Shown here piece after piece: positions 7,594 through 16,552 of a stretch of DNA of 64,000 nucleotides. The notes under the pieces were generated by a model. The model had not been told where the DNA came from. It saw only the letters and a program-made list of their open reading frames with translations, and made no database searches. Within the stretch, counting starts at the first letter, position 1. Each line of letters starts with the position of its first letter. The DNA is from CAZGXI01 sp964529715 (GTDB taxonomy: Bacteria; Chloroflexota; Anaerolineae; Aggregatilineales; Ch27). The stretch is taken from NCBI GenBank assembly GCA_964529715.1, contig CAZGXI010000011.1, positions 57,350 to 121,349 on the forward strand, given 5' to 3'. Made by a program: the position numbers and the translations under genes.

Positions 7594-8997
7594 TCATCCC
7601 ACCGGCTCCATCCGCACGGTGAAATGCCTCAAGAACGGCGGCTCCCACACGATGCGATGGCCCGGCACACGCTCCCGCTGCGCGTGCACGTTCAGGATCA
7701 CTTCCGCCAGATAATCGACGTGGCTTTGCATGTACACGCGGCGCGGAAAGGCCATCCGCACCAGGTCCATCGCTGCCGGGCGCTCCGAGCCGTCCGGCTT
7801 GCGCCCGAACATCACCGAGCCGATCTCCACCGCGCGGACGCCCCCGGCCAGGTACAGCGCGTTCGCCAGCGACCAGGCCGGGTACTGCGCGTCGGGGATG
7901 TGGGCGAGCATGGCCCGCCCGTCGATGTAGACGGCGTGGCCGCCGGGCGGCTGGACCATCGGCACGCCCGCCGCCGCCAGTTTTTCCGAGAGATAGGTGA
8001 TCGTGCGGATGCGATAGCGCAGGTAGTTCTCGTCCAGCGCCTCGTACAGCCCGACCGCGATGGCCTCCATGTCGTAGCCAGCCATGCCGCCGTAGGTGGG
8101 GAAGCCCTCGGTGAGGATCAGCAGATTGCGGCAGCGCAGCGCCAGGTCGTCGTCGTTGAGGCACAAAAAGCCGCCGATGTTCGCCATGCCATCCTTCTTG
8201 GCGCTCATGGTGCAGCCGTCGGCATAGCGGAACATCTCGCGCGCGATGTCGATACAGCGTTTGTCCGCGTAGCCTTCCTCGCGCGTCTTGATGAACCACG
8301 CATTCTCGGCGAAGCGGCAGGCGTCGATGATGAACGGAATGCCGTGCGCGTGGGCGATCTCGCTAACGGCGCGGATGTTCGCCATGCTCACGGGCTGCCC
8401 GCCGCCGGAGTTGTTGGTGACGGTGATCATCACGAAGGGGATGCGCTCCCGCCCGACTTCCTTGATCGTGGCTTCCAGGGCATTCAGGTCCATGTTGCCC
8501 TTGAAGGGATGCAGGACCTGCGGCTGGTGCCCTTCGGCGATCACCAGGTCGCGCGCCTCGGCTTTGCCGAACTCGATGTTGGCGCGCGTGGTGTCGAAGT
8601 GGGTGTTGCTGGGAATCACGTCACCCGGCTGCACGCCCACGCTGAACAGGATGCGCTCGGCGGCGCGGCCCTGGTGAGTGGGGATGAGGTGCTTGAAGCC
8701 AAAAATGTCTTTGACTGCCGCTTCGAGTTTGTAATACGACGTGGCCCCGGCGTAGGACTCGTCGCTGGCGATCATGCCCGCCCACTGGCGAGAGGACATC
8801 GCGCCGGTGCCGCTGTCGGTCAGCAGGTCAATCGTCACCTGGTCGGCGCGCAGTTGAAAGGGGTTATAACCGGCCTGGGCCAGCCAATCGGCGCGCTGCG
8901 ACGGCGTGGAGAAGCAGATCGGCTCGACGGAGCGCGTGCGGAACGGCTCGATGATCGTCTTGGGTTCGGGTGGGTCGAAGGGGAGTTGGGGAGGCAT
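7594..8997 (-). CDS. tnaA: Tryptophanase (PLP-dependent beta-eliminating lyase)
   Basis: 467 residues, the usual length. The enzyme splits L-tryptophan to indole, pyruvate and ammonia. The beta-eliminating lyase family is clear: LLTDSGTGAMSSRQWAGM, PTHQGRAAE, the PLP-lysine motif MSAKKDG near residue 270, and EGFPTYGGMAGYDMEA. Two positions separate tryptophanase from tyrosine phenol-lyase. 'FDTTR' carries Asp, as in tryptophanase (phenol-lyase has Thr). 'RAVEIGS' has Ile where phenol-lyase has its substrate-binding Arg (MERG). The first 15 residues form an extra Pro-rich tail. No tnaC-like leader or tryptophan permease is visible, so it appears to be monocistronic. Confidence 0.85.
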   Translation of the reverse strand: MPPQLPFDPPEPKTIIEPFRTRSVEPICFSTPSQRADWLAQAGYNPFQLRADQVTIDLLTDSGTGAMSSRQWAGMIASDESYAGATSYYKLEAAVKDIFGFKHLIPTHQGRAAERILFSVGVQPGDVIPSNTHFDTTRANIEFGKAEARDLVIAEGHQPQVLHPFKGNMDLNALEATIKEVGRERIPFVMITVTNNSGGGQPVSMANIRAVSEIAHAHGIPFIIDACRFAENAWFIKTREEGYADKRCIDIAREMFRYADGCTMSAKKDGMANIGGFLCLNDDDLALRCRNLLILTEGFPTYGGMAGYDMEAIAVGLYEALDENYLRYRIRTITYLSEKLAAAGVPMVQPPGGHAVYIDGRAMLAHIPDAQYPAWSLANALYLAGGVRAVEIGSVMFGRKPDGSERPAAMDLVRMAFPRRVYMQSHVDYLAEVILNVHAQRERVPGHRIVWEPPFLRHFTVRMEPVG

Positions 8998-9076
8998 TTC
9001 ACCTTTTCCTTTTTTGAGGCTCTTCGCCTATCATACTACCAGAGCGTGGGCCGCTTGTAATCCAGGAGGTGGAGTG

Positions 9077-9667
9077 ATGCCTGCCGCCGTCCCCGCGAGT
9101 CTACAAGCCGACCGTCTGATGCAGCACATACGTGTGCTGTGCAAGGAGATCGGGCCGCGCCCGCCTACCTCAGTCCAGGAGCGCCGCCGAATACGTCAAG
9201 AAGACGCTGGCCGACCTGGGCGTGACCGACGTTTGGGAGCAGCCGTTCAAGAGCCGGACCTCTCTCGGATGGGCCATCCTGCCGTATGTCGTCGGGATGG
9301 TCCTGGCCGCGCCGCTCGGCTGGCTGCGCAGCTGGCGCAGCAGGGTCATCAGCGGCCTGCTGTGGTTGATCGGCGCCTGGGGGCTGGCCGAGTTTTTCAA
9401 GGCGAAGCCGACACCCTTTGAGGACCTGATCTCGCTGGGCAACAGCCAGAACGTGATCGCCACCACTGGATCGACCTGGAAATGGAGGAGAGCGCCAATC
9501 TGTCGCGGTGGGGCTACGAGTGCATCTGCATCGCCGGGTATAATGCGCAGGGCTTTTTGCCCAACTGGCACCGCCTGTCCGACACTCTGGAGCACATCGA
9601 GCCGGAGACGTTGGGCCGCGCCGCGCGCTTCACCTGGGAAATGATGCAGCAAATCGACAAGCTATAG
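9077..9667 (+). pseudogene. Decayed M28-family peptidase (frameshift and internal deletion)
   Basis: The ATG at 9077 has a good ribosome site (CCAGGAGGTGGAG), and the first residues (LMQHIRVLCKEIGPRPPTS) are a typical M28-type N-terminus. The continuation 'AAEYVKKTLADLGVTDVWEQ' is in another frame, so there is a frameshift near 9180. After two membrane-type segments (GWAILPYVVGMVLAAPLG; VISGLLWLIGAWGLAEFF) and 'NSQNVIAT' the reading jumps to a third frame encoding a C-terminus (NLSRWGYECICIAGYNAQGF ... WHRLSDTLEHIEPETL). The metal-binding catalytic core that should lie between is absent. The remaining coding potential is about 195 residues against roughly 450 in intact homologues, so it cannot make an active peptidase. 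Confidence 0.75.
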
Positions 9668-9683
9668 CCAAAGGAGCAGACAA

Positions 9684-10484
9684 ATGTATCGCCCTGTCCG
9701 GGCAGTCGCCGCGCTGATCCTGCTGTTTCTGGCCGGATGCCAGTTGGTCGGCCCGGCGACGACGACCCCGGCTCCGCCGCCGACGGATGCGCCCGCGCAG
9801 CCCTCATCGACCGACACACCGACCGTCTTGCACACGCCGGAACTCAACGCCACGCGCTTCGCCGCCGAGACCCAGACGGCCAGCGCGCAGCCCTCATCGA
9901 CCAACACGCCGACTATCACGCCGACCGCCATCTCGTCGGAAGAGTACGACGCCACCGTGTTTGCCGGGCAGCAACGTACCGCCCAGGCGCTCACGCCACC
10001 CCCGACGGGCCAGGGACCGGCGTGTGTCGTCGCGGCCACGCGCACCCCGCCGCCGGGCGCACCCACGCGCAGCCCTGCGCCGCTGGGAACCGCCGTCGGT
10101 GTGGTCGATCCGCACGTAGAAATCTGCGCCAGCGCCCCGACGATCCGCGTCGGCGAGACGGTGACGGTGATCGGCCTGGTAGTGGACATCGGCCTGGCAT
10201 ACTACCAGCTTTACCTGCAAGATTCCGGCGCGCCAGAGGCCGCGCAGGCCCTCGAGATCACTTACGACGGGCAGGTGCGCAGCACAGCCGAAGCCAGCGC
10301 CGTGCTCGACGTCGTCTCTACGCAGGCAGAAATGTGGCAGGCCACCTTCGTGCTGCGCGGGCGGGCGCCGGGCGTCGTGCAGGTGCGGATCGGGGCGACC
10401 GGCGAAGTGCACTACGGCTATCCCGGCCCGGCCACGTGGAGTGGCAGCAGCTCGGACCCAATCACGATCACCGTGACCGAGTAA
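9684..10484 (+). CDS. Lipoprotein with Thr/Pro-rich linker
   Basis: 266 residues. A lipoprotein signal (RAVAALILLFLAGC, Cys near residue 19) anchors it to the outside of the membrane. Residues 25-125 are a low-complexity Thr/Pro/Ala linker that holds a partial internal duplication (two 'AQPSSTxTPT' units). The C-terminal 120 residues form a beta domain, beginning VGVVDPHVEICASAPTIRVGETVTV and ending SSSDPITITVTE, with an Ig-like appearance. The gene starts 16 bp after the M28 remnant with an AAAGGAG site. Function unknown. Confidence 0.75.
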   Translation: MYRPVRAVAALILLFLAGCQLVGPATTTPAPPPTDAPAQPSSTDTPTVLHTPELNATRFAAETQTASAQPSSTNTPTITPTAISSEEYDATVFAGQQRTAQALTPPPTGQGPACVVAATRTPPPGAPTRSPAPLGTAVGVVDPHVEICASAPTIRVGETVTVIGLVVDIGLAYYQLYLQDSGAPEAAQALEITYDGQVRSTAEASAVLDVVSTQAEMWQATFVLRGRAPGVVQVRIGATGEVHYGYPGPATWSGSSSDPITITVTE

Positions 10485-10602
10485 CCCACCTTCCGCAGGT
10501 GCGCCACCCTGACGTTTGCGCTATCCTTGAGAAAACATAGAATTCCTCTCAACGGTCCTTCAATTTTCAGGGCCGCCGGTGCGCGTTCGTGGCAGAGACG
10601 GC

Positions 10603-11019
10603 ATGGATCGCAAAATACGCGGGCACCTGCTCAGCATGGCGGTGCTGCTGGTCGGGACGGCGGGATCGGCGCTGCTGTTCTTTTTACACTGGGCGCTGGG
10701 CGCAAGCCATGCCTGGGTGTTCTGGATGATGCCGCTTTCCTATGCCGTGCTGCTGGGCAGCGCCCTGATCGCCGTGCTGGTGCAGCTTTACGTGCGCTAC
10801 CGTCTGCCGCGCCGTCGCGTGATCGGCATCACGCTGATCATCGTCTGGGTGGCGCTGTCGCTGCTCTCGACCGTGCTCGACACGCTGGGCAGCCTGTCAC
10901 TGCCGGGAGACATCGCCCTGCGCGCGTCAGGGATCATCACGATCTGCGGCGGGGCACTGCTGGTGATCCCCGGCTTCGTCCTGATTCTGCTGCCGTTGCG
11001 CCGCGATCCGCCCGAATAG
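10603..11019 (+). CDS. Small four-helix integral membrane protein
   Basis: 138 residues from the ATG at 10603 (MDRKIRGHLLSMAVLL); an in-frame GTG at 10579 is an alternative start. Four hydrophobic segments are visible: LLSMAVLLVGTAGSALLFFL, a second around WVFWMMPLSYAVLLGSALIA, a third around VIGITLIIVWVALSLLS, and a fourth (ITICGGALLVIPGFVLILL). Loops are short and basic on the presumed inner side. I recognise no family. Confidence 0.6.
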   Translation: MDRKIRGHLLSMAVLLVGTAGSALLFFLHWALGASHAWVFWMMPLSYAVLLGSALIAVLVQLYVRYRLPRRRVIGITLIIVWVALSLLSTVLDTLGSLSLPGDIALRASGIITICGGALLVIPGFVLILLPLRRDPPE

Positions 11020-11062
11020 CGTCGCAGCGGCCAAGCACCGGGCGGCTGCGTCTGTCCTGGTC

Positions 11063-11190
11063 GCCGGGGGGGCAAACCCCCGGCTAAGTCTGCAAAGTCC
11101 GCTGAAGCGGACTAAAATGCAGGTCGAGACCGGGCCGTCAGTCCACTTCAGTGGACTTTATCTTCGTAGCCGGGGACTTGAGTCCCCGGC
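11063..11190. repeat. Composite palindromic element
   Basis: Hairpins GCCGGGGGG..CCCCCGGC, AGTCCGCT GA AGCGGACT, AGTCCACT TC AGTGGACT and GCCGGGGACT / AGTCCCCGGC follow one another downstream of the small membrane protein. The modules match 7396-7523. Confidence 0.8.
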
Positions 11191-11257
11191 GCTGAAAACC
11201 TGCGCATTCCGTTAGCCAACCGCTGAGAGCTGACCGCTGACTGCTGAGAGCTTCGCC

Positions 11258-13873
11258 ATGTCTCCACGCCTGCAACGCCTGCTGATCATCTTTCTGGTCG
11301 CCTACTACACCCTGTTCGGCGGCTCCTATTACACCGAACACAATCCCCCGCTGCGCGTCGCGCACCAGGTGGGCACGGCGCTGCTGTTCGCACTGTGGCT
11401 GATCACGCTGTGGCGAGAAGGGCGGCCCTTTCCGGCGACGCCGCTGGACCGTCCCCTGCTGGCTTATGCGGGCGTGCTGCTGGCGTCGGCGGCCCTCTCC
11501 CGCGATGCGCGCCTGAGCCTAGAATACATCTGGCCGCTGCTGACGCACATCCTGGGCTTCTATCTGCTGGTAGACCTGATGTGGCGCGGGCGGCAGCGTT
11601 GGATCTTTGAGGCGCTGTTCGTCACCGGGGCGGTGATCGTCACGCTGACGGCAATAGAGATGACAGCCTGGTACTTCGGCCTGCCGCTGGCCCCGCAGTT
11701 CGTCCAGGGCTGGCCGCAGGTCTTCGGCCTGACGGCGCCGCCGGTCATTCACAAGGCCGGCCTGGCGATGAACGTCTCGACGCTGCTGGGCAACTTCACG
11801 GCGACAGCAGTTCCCCTGGCAGCAGGCTGGGCTATGACGGCGCGCCGCCGTGATCTGCGTCAGGGCGCGTGGTTGCTGGCCGGGGCGCTGACGGTGGTGC
11901 TGATCCTCACCCAGTCGCGCAGCGCGCTGCTGGCCCTGGGCGCGTCGGCGGGGATGCTGGCGCTGTTCGCGCTGCTGCGGCAGGAGACACAGGCGCGCTT
12001 TCCGGCGGCATTGCGCCCTCTGCTGGGACGATGGATGCTGATCGGCGGGGCGGCGCTGGCAGGTGCACTGATCGTGGGCGCAGTGCTGTGGGCCGCGTTG
12101 CGCGCCCCCCGCAGCGGCGATGTGGCCCGCCTGGACCTGTGGCGCAGCGCGGTTGAAATGGCGCGCGACGCCCCGCTGCTGGGCGTCGGGCCGCACCTGT
12201 TCGGCGCGACGCAGCGGCTCTACGGCGACCGGGCGCTGGCGGCCAGCACCGACCGGCTGGTGACGGCGCACAACCTGCCCCTGAATATCCTGGCCGAGAC
12301 GGGCGTGATCGGGCTGGCGGCGGCGCTGTGGGTGGGCGCAGCCTTTTTGCAGATGTGGTGGCAAGCCTGGCGCAGGGCCGAACCGGGCCGCCGCCGTCGG
12401 CTGGAGGCGTGCCTGGCGGCGCTGGTGGGCTTCGGCGTGCAAAGCCTGGTGGATACCTTCGCCCTGACCCAGACCGTGCTACCCGTGCTGATGATCGCTG
12501 CCTACACCGCCGCCGGAAGCGTGACGCGGGCCGAGGCAGTGCGGGAGCGCCCCGGAGTGAACTCCAGGGCTGAAAAGGGCAAGCCCTCCGGGCTGACCCG
12601 ATCCAAGTCCGGAAGACCTCGCTTTCTCAGCCGGGGATTTCCATCCCCGGCAATTCCCTTGCTCCTCCTCGCCCTGCTCGGAATCGAACTGGCCTTTTTG
12701 CCGGTGCACGTGGGCGAACTGGCGCATGGGCGGGCGCTGCGCGCTGCCGGGGCGGGCGATCTGGCCGGGGCGCTGGCAGCCACCCGCGCCGCCCAGGCTG
12801 CCGATCCCTGGCTGGGACTGTATCCGCTGCAAGAGGCTTATCTGCTCGGCCAGCAGGCCGAGCACGATCCCGGCGCTTATCTGGAAGACGCCATCGCCGC
12901 GCATGAACGCGCCCTGGCCCTCAGCCCGACCTGGGACCTGGGCTGGCACAACCTGGCCGCGCTATATGCTCAGGCGGGGCGCGTGGAGGAGGCCGTCACC
13001 GCTGAAGAACAGGCTGTGCGTTGGAACCCGGCCCCGGCGGGCTATCACCTCAAGCTGGGCGAATACCGCGAGGCGCTGCATGACTTCGACGACGCCCGCG
13101 TCGCTTACGTCAACGCCCTGCGCGCCAACCCGAACCTGGGCGGTTCTGGCTTCTGGACCGAACCCGATCACCCAGAGCGCGCAACTGTGTTAGGCGAAGC
13201 GATTGACGGCCTGACTGCTGAACAGATCGACATCGGGCTGTGGCTGGCAGTGATGGCGGGCGACCGCACACGCGCGACGGACATCGCGGCGCAGATCGAC
13301 CCGGCTACGGCGCCGCCCGGCCATCTGCGCGCCCTGGCCTACTGGGCCGCCTGGCTGGACGACGCACAAGCCGCCCCCTGCCCGGAATGCTTCTACGCGC
13401 GCATCATGGCAGCGGGGGCACTGCTGCCCTCGGACTACACGCTGCTGGCAGAACTGGCCCTCCGGCGCGGGGACAGTGTCGCGCGTCCCCTAGACCTGAC
13501 GCCCGAACAGGCGGCGCGGCTGGCCCTGTTCGTCAGCGAAGGGAGCGCGGCGCGGGCGTGGTACGTGCTGGCGCAGGCCGCGGAACAGGCGGGCGCGGAC
13601 GATACGACGATCAACGGCCTGCTGGCGCGGGCCGTGCCGCCGGTGTTCGCCCGACAGGAATTCGCCGCGACCGTCTACGGGCGCATCAGCCTGTTCGACG
13701 AACTGCCGCAGGCGCGCACGCCTGCCCTGGGCCGCTATGACCTGGAACCCTGGTTCGCGCTGGCAGCACGCTACACGGCGGCGGGTCTGCCGGACCGCGC
13801 ACAGCGTGTCTACGCGGCGCTGCTGCTGGCCGACCCCTATCTGTGGGACGTCCGCCAGCAGATGGAGGAGTGA
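11258..13873 (+). CDS. O-antigen ligase/Wzy-type polymerase with C-terminal TPR domain
   Basis: 871 residues. The first 430 form a polytopic membrane protein with the Wzy_C signature: 'TQSRSALLALGAS', 'LLGVGPHLFG' and 'TAHNLPLNILAETGVIGL'. This family joins or polymerises lipid-linked glycans on the outer face of the membrane. Residues about 431-465 are encoded by a 103-bp dispersed palindromic element lying in frame (12549-12651), then another membrane helix (LLLLALLGIELAFLPVHV) and TPR units (AIAAHERALALSPTWDLGWHNLAALYAQAGRVEEA in part). The last 270 residues remain helical, and end in a final TPR-like 'AQRVYAALLLADP'. It is probably an exopolysaccharide or glycoprotein-glycan ligase; the acceptor is unknown. 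Confidence 0.8.
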   Translation: MSPRLQRLLIIFLVAYYTLFGGSYYTEHNPPLRVAHQVGTALLFALWLITLWREGRPFPATPLDRPLLAYAGVLLASAALSRDARLSLEYIWPLLTHILGFYLLVDLMWRGRQRWIFEALFVTGAVIVTLTAIEMTAWYFGLPLAPQFVQGWPQVFGLTAPPVIHKAGLAMNVSTLLGNFTATAVPLAAGWAMTARRRDLRQGAWLLAGALTVVLILTQSRSALLALGASAGMLALFALLRQETQARFPAALRPLLGRWMLIGGAALAGALIVGAVLWAALRAPRSGDVARLDLWRSAVEMARDAPLLGVGPHLFGATQRLYGDRALAASTDRLVTAHNLPLNILAETGVIGLAAALWVGAAFLQMWWQAWRRAEPGRRRRLEACLAALVGFGVQSLVDTFALTQTVLPVLMIAAYTAAGSVTRAEAVRERPGVNSRAEKGKPSGLTRSKSGRPRFLSRGFPSPAIPLLLLALLGIELAFLPVHVGELAHGRALRAAGAGDLAGALAATRAAQAADPWLGLYPLQEAYLLGQQAEHDPGAYLEDAIAAHERALALSPTWDLGWHNLAALYAQAGRVEEAVTAEEQAVRWNPAPAGYHLKLGEYREALHDFDDARVAYVNALRANPNLGGSGFWTEPDHPERATVLGEAIDGLTAEQIDIGLWLAVMAGDRTRATDIAAQIDPATAPPGHLRALAYWAAWLDDAQAAPCPECFYARIMAAGALLPSDYTLLAELALRRGDSVARPLDLTPEQAARLALFVSEGSAARAWYVLAQAAEQAGADDTTINGLLARAVPPVFARQEFAATVYGRISLFDELPQARTPALGRYDLEPWFALAARYTAAGLPDRAQRVYAALLLADPYLWDVRQQMEE
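12549..12651. repeat. 103-bp palindromic element in frame inside the ligase gene
   Basis: The same element as 1589-1691, same length and same end hairpins. It is read through as a Pro/Arg/Ser-rich linker (RPGVNSRAEKGKPSG...) between the membrane ligase part and the last helix plus TPRs. Confidence 0.85.
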
Positions 13874-13885
13874 GCGGTTCGGGAC

Positions 13886-14338
13886 CTATTGGCGCGGGAT
13901 GGCCGCGCTTGCCAGTTCGTCGGCCCGCTCGTTGTGGGAGTTCCCGGCGTGGCCACGCACCCAATGCCAGCGGATGTCGTGCTGGCTGCACAACTCGTCC
14001 AGCGTTTGCCACAGGTCCACGTTGAGCACCGGCTTGCCGTCGGCTTTGCGCCAGCCCTTGCGCTTCCAGCCGGGCATCCACTCGGTAATGCCCTTCTGCA
14101 AATACTGCGAGTCGGTGTAAAAGTCGATGACACAGGGTTGCTTGAGCGCCCGCAGCGCCTCGATGGCGGCGGTGAGTTCCATCTTGTTATTTGTCGTTTT
14201 AGGGTTGCCGCCGGAGAGTTCCAGCGTTTTCTGCGGATGGATCAGCACCGCGCCCCAACCGCCGGGGCCGGGGTTCGGATCGCAGCCGCCGTCGGTGTAG
14301 ATTTCGACATGGGGGCGAGAATCGGGTCGGTCGGACAT
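13886..14338 (-). CDS. rnhA: Ribonuclease HI
   Basis: 150 residues, full length. It cleaves RNA in RNA-DNA hybrids, removing R-loops and primers. The four catalytic carboxylates are present: Asp16 (IYTDGGC), Glu54 (NNKMELTA), Asp76 (FYTDSQYL) and Asp140 (NERADELA), plus His130 of the flexible loop (VRGHAGN). The basic handle region (MPGWKRKGWRKADGKP) is present, so it is the E. coli type with substrate-binding handle. It is convergent with the Wzy-type ligase, 12 bp apart. Confidence 0.95.
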   Translation of the reverse strand: MSDRPDSRPHVEIYTDGGCDPNPGPGGWGAVLIHPQKTLELSGGNPKTTNNKMELTAAIEALRALKQPCVIDFYTDSQYLQKGITEWMPGWKRKGWRKADGKPVLNVDLWQTLDELCSQHDIRWHWVRGHAGNSHNERADELASAAIPRQ

Positions 14339-14374
14339 AGGTCGTTATGTTGAACACATACATCGCGGGCGGTC

Positions 14375-14402
14375 GTAGGGGCGACGTATGCGTCGCCCCT
14401 AC
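14375..14402. repeat. Variable-core palindrome GTAGGGGCGACG/CGTCGCCCCTAC
   Basis: A 28-bp palindrome with only the central TATG unpaired, upstream of rnhA and downstream of the chromate transporter. Followed by CCCCATTTT, it could act as a terminator for the transporter only in the opposite sense, so no function is claimed. Confidence 0.85.
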
Positions 14403-14424
14403 CCCATTTTACCACATGGGCACT

Positions 14425-15612
14425 TCATAGCCCGACCGCGCCGCGCAACAGCCAGCCTGCCGCTGCCCCGCCGAGCACCAGCCACGCCAGGTTGATCTTC
14501 CAGCGCAGGCCGACGAAGACGGCAACCAGCGCAATCGCCCAGGCCGGCCAGGCTGTGAGGGTCGCGGCGGCTAACTGCGCCGCCACCGCAACCATCAGGC
14601 CGATGGCAGCGGCGTTGACCGCATCCAGAAAGCGGGCCATCCACCGCGACTCGCGCAGGCGCGGCAGGACGCGGCTGAGCAGCGCCACGAAGACAAACGA
14701 GGGCAAAAAGATGCCCGCCGTCGCCACGACGGCGCCGGGCAGCCCGGCCAGCAGGTAGCCGATAAAGGTCGCGGTCGAGAAGAGCGGCCCCGGCGTGAAC
14801 TGCCCGACCGCCACCGCGTCTAACAACTGCTGCTGCGTCAGCCAGTGGAATTCGTCCACCAGCCCGCCCTGGATGAAGGCGATCAGCACGTAGCCGCTGC
14901 CGTAGAGCAGCGCGCCCACCTGGAGAAAGAACAGCCCCAACTGCCACAGCGACACCGCCGCCGTCCCTGCCGCGCCGAGGAGGGCCGGCAGGAGGCCCGC
15001 GTGCGGCGGCAGAGGAACGACAGGGGTGCAACACGCCGCGTTTCTCTCCGCGTTCGGCTTACGCGCCGCCAGCCACGCCGCGCCGATCGCGCCGCCCAGC
15101 AGCAACGCCGCGATCTCGTGCACGCCCAACAGCGCCGCCAGCGCCACGCCCACCCCGATGACGAGCCGGGATGAGTCGCGGCGCGCCCCGCCGAAGGCCG
15201 TCTTGCCGAGCCGCCACACGGCGATGCAGATGATCGCCAGCACGGCTGGTTTGACGCCGTAGAGGAACGGGGCCACTTCCGGCAGCGCCCCAAAGCGCGT
15301 ATAAGCCCACGCGATCCCCGCCGTGATCAGCACGGCAGGCGCGGCAAAGCACACCCCGCCCGCGACGAAACCCGGCCAACCGGCGCGCAGGTGGCCGATG
15401 TGAATCGCCAGTTCGGTCGAATTCGGGCCGGGAATGAGGTTGGTCGCGCCAACGAGGTCCAGAAAGTGCTGGCGGGTCAGCCAGCCGCGCCGCGTCACGA
15501 CTTCGTCTTCCATCATGGCGAGGTGCGCCGCCGGGCCGCCGAAGCCGATGATCCCCAGCTTAAGGAACAGCCGCGCCACCTCGCCCACGCGCCGCGCCCG
15601 ATTCTCCTGCAT
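14425..15612 (-). CDS. chrA: Chromate transporter, two-domain ChrA
   Basis: 395 residues from the ATG at 15612, which follows CTGGAGGAGAA; an upstream in-frame ATG (15714) lacks a site. Two tandem CHR domains are visible. The first has GIIGFGGPAAHLAMMEDEV and 'NLIPGPNSTELAIHIGHLRAG'; the second has 'GSGYVLIAFIQGGLVDE' and 'AVGQFTPGPLFSTATFIGYL'. Each domain carries about five membrane helices. The family expels chromate with proton antiport. The linker between domains (RKPNAERNAACCTPVVPLPP) is slightly long. The gene stands alone. Confidence 0.88.
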   Translation of the reverse strand: MQENRARRVGEVARLFLKLGIIGFGGPAAHLAMMEDEVVTRRGWLTRQHFLDLVGATNLIPGPNSTELAIHIGHLRAGWPGFVAGGVCFAAPAVLITAGIAWAYTRFGALPEVAPFLYGVKPAVLAIICIAVWRLGKTAFGGARRDSSRLVIGVGVALAALLGVHEIAALLLGGAIGAAWLAARKPNAERNAACCTPVVPLPPHAGLLPALLGAAGTAAVSLWQLGLFFLQVGALLYGSGYVLIAFIQGGLVDEFHWLTQQQLLDAVAVGQFTPGPLFSTATFIGYLLAGLPGAVVATAGIFLPSFVFVALLSRVLPRLRESRWMARFLDAVNAAAIGLMVAVAAQLAAATLTAWPAWAIALVAVFVGLRWKINLAWLVLGGAAAGWLLRGAVGL

Positions 15613-15738
15613 GGTTCTCCTCCAGGAGAACGCCCCACACCCACAAAGCGCACAAAGGCCACCCAATCCCTGTGCGGGCGCGTCCTTTGTGGTTAGATTA
15701 TGCGGGGCGATCACAAAAAATCACAGGGGAAATGTCAC

Positions 15739-16545
15739 ATGCAATGGGTACGCTTTAAACACAACGGCGTGACGCGCTGGGGCGTGTTGCGCGAAAATGG
15801 CGTCATGGCGACGCTGCTCACCTGGGCAGAAGTGCTGGCCGGGCAGCAGCCCGCCCCCGGCCCGATCTTCGACCTGGCCGCCGTGCGGTTGTTAGCGCCT
15901 GTGGAACGCCCCGGCAAGATCGTCTCCATCGGCCAGAACTACTGGGACCACGTGCGCGAGCAGGGCAAGCCGCCGCCGGAACGCCCCATCATCTTCGCCA
16001 AGTACCCCACCAGCATCATCGGCCCCGGCGACACGATTGCCTGGTCGCCCACGCTGACGCAGAAGGTAGACTTCGAGGCGGAACTGGCAGTCGTGATCGG
16101 CAGGACCGCCCGCCGCGTGAGCGAGGCCGACGCGCTGCATTACGTCTTTGGCTACACCGCCGCTAACGACGTGACCGCCCGCGACCTGCAATACGGCGAC
16201 GGCCAGTGGGTGCGCGGCAAAAGCCTAGACACCTTCTGCCCGCTCGGCCCGGCGCTCGTCACTGCCGACGCGATCCCCGACCCGCAAAAGCTCGCCATCC
16301 GCTGCACGGTCAACGGCGCGACCATGCAAGACAGCAGCACGGCGGAGATGATCTTCGGCGTGGCGCACCTGATCTCCTACGCCTCGCAGGCGTTCACGCT
16401 GGAGCCGGGCGACCTGATCCTGACCGGCACGCCCAACGGCGTGGGACACTTCCGCACGCCGCCAGTCTATTTGCAGCCGGGCGACCGCGTCGTGGTCGAG
16501 GTAGAGGGAATCGGGCGGCTGGAAAACGTCTGCGCGGAGGGATAA
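15739..16545 (+). CDS. Fumarylacetoacetate hydrolase-family protein
   Basis: 268 residues from the ATG at 15739, with AGGGGA upstream. FAH-fold enzymes hydrolyse or decarboxylate 2-keto acids in aromatic catabolism. The metal site is present: Glu113 and Glu115 in 'KVDFEAELAVVIG' and Asp144 in 'GYTAANDVTARD'. 'GKSLDTFCPLGPALV' and 'LILTGTPNGVGHFRTPP' are typical of the family (YcgM/HpcE group). The adjacent carrier (16553) is 7 bp downstream in the same direction, so an acid substrate may be transported by its neighbour; this is inference. Confidence 0.88.
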   Translation: MQWVRFKHNGVTRWGVLRENGVMATLLTWAEVLAGQQPAPGPIFDLAAVRLLAPVERPGKIVSIGQNYWDHVREQGKPPPERPIIFAKYPTSIIGPGDTIAWSPTLTQKVDFEAELAVVIGRTARRVSEADALHYVFGYTAANDVTARDLQYGDGQWVRGKSLDTFCPLGPALVTADAIPDPQKLAIRCTVNGATMQDSSTAEMIFGVAHLISYASQAFTLEPGDLILTGTPNGVGHFRTPPVYLQPGDRVVVEVEGIGRLENVCAEG

Positions 16546-16552
16546 GCCGGGT

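Noticed and set aside
7594..8997. Tyrosine phenol-lyase
   Set aside because: The diagnostic Arg of phenol-lyase is Ile here and FDTTR carries Asp, both as in tryptophanase.
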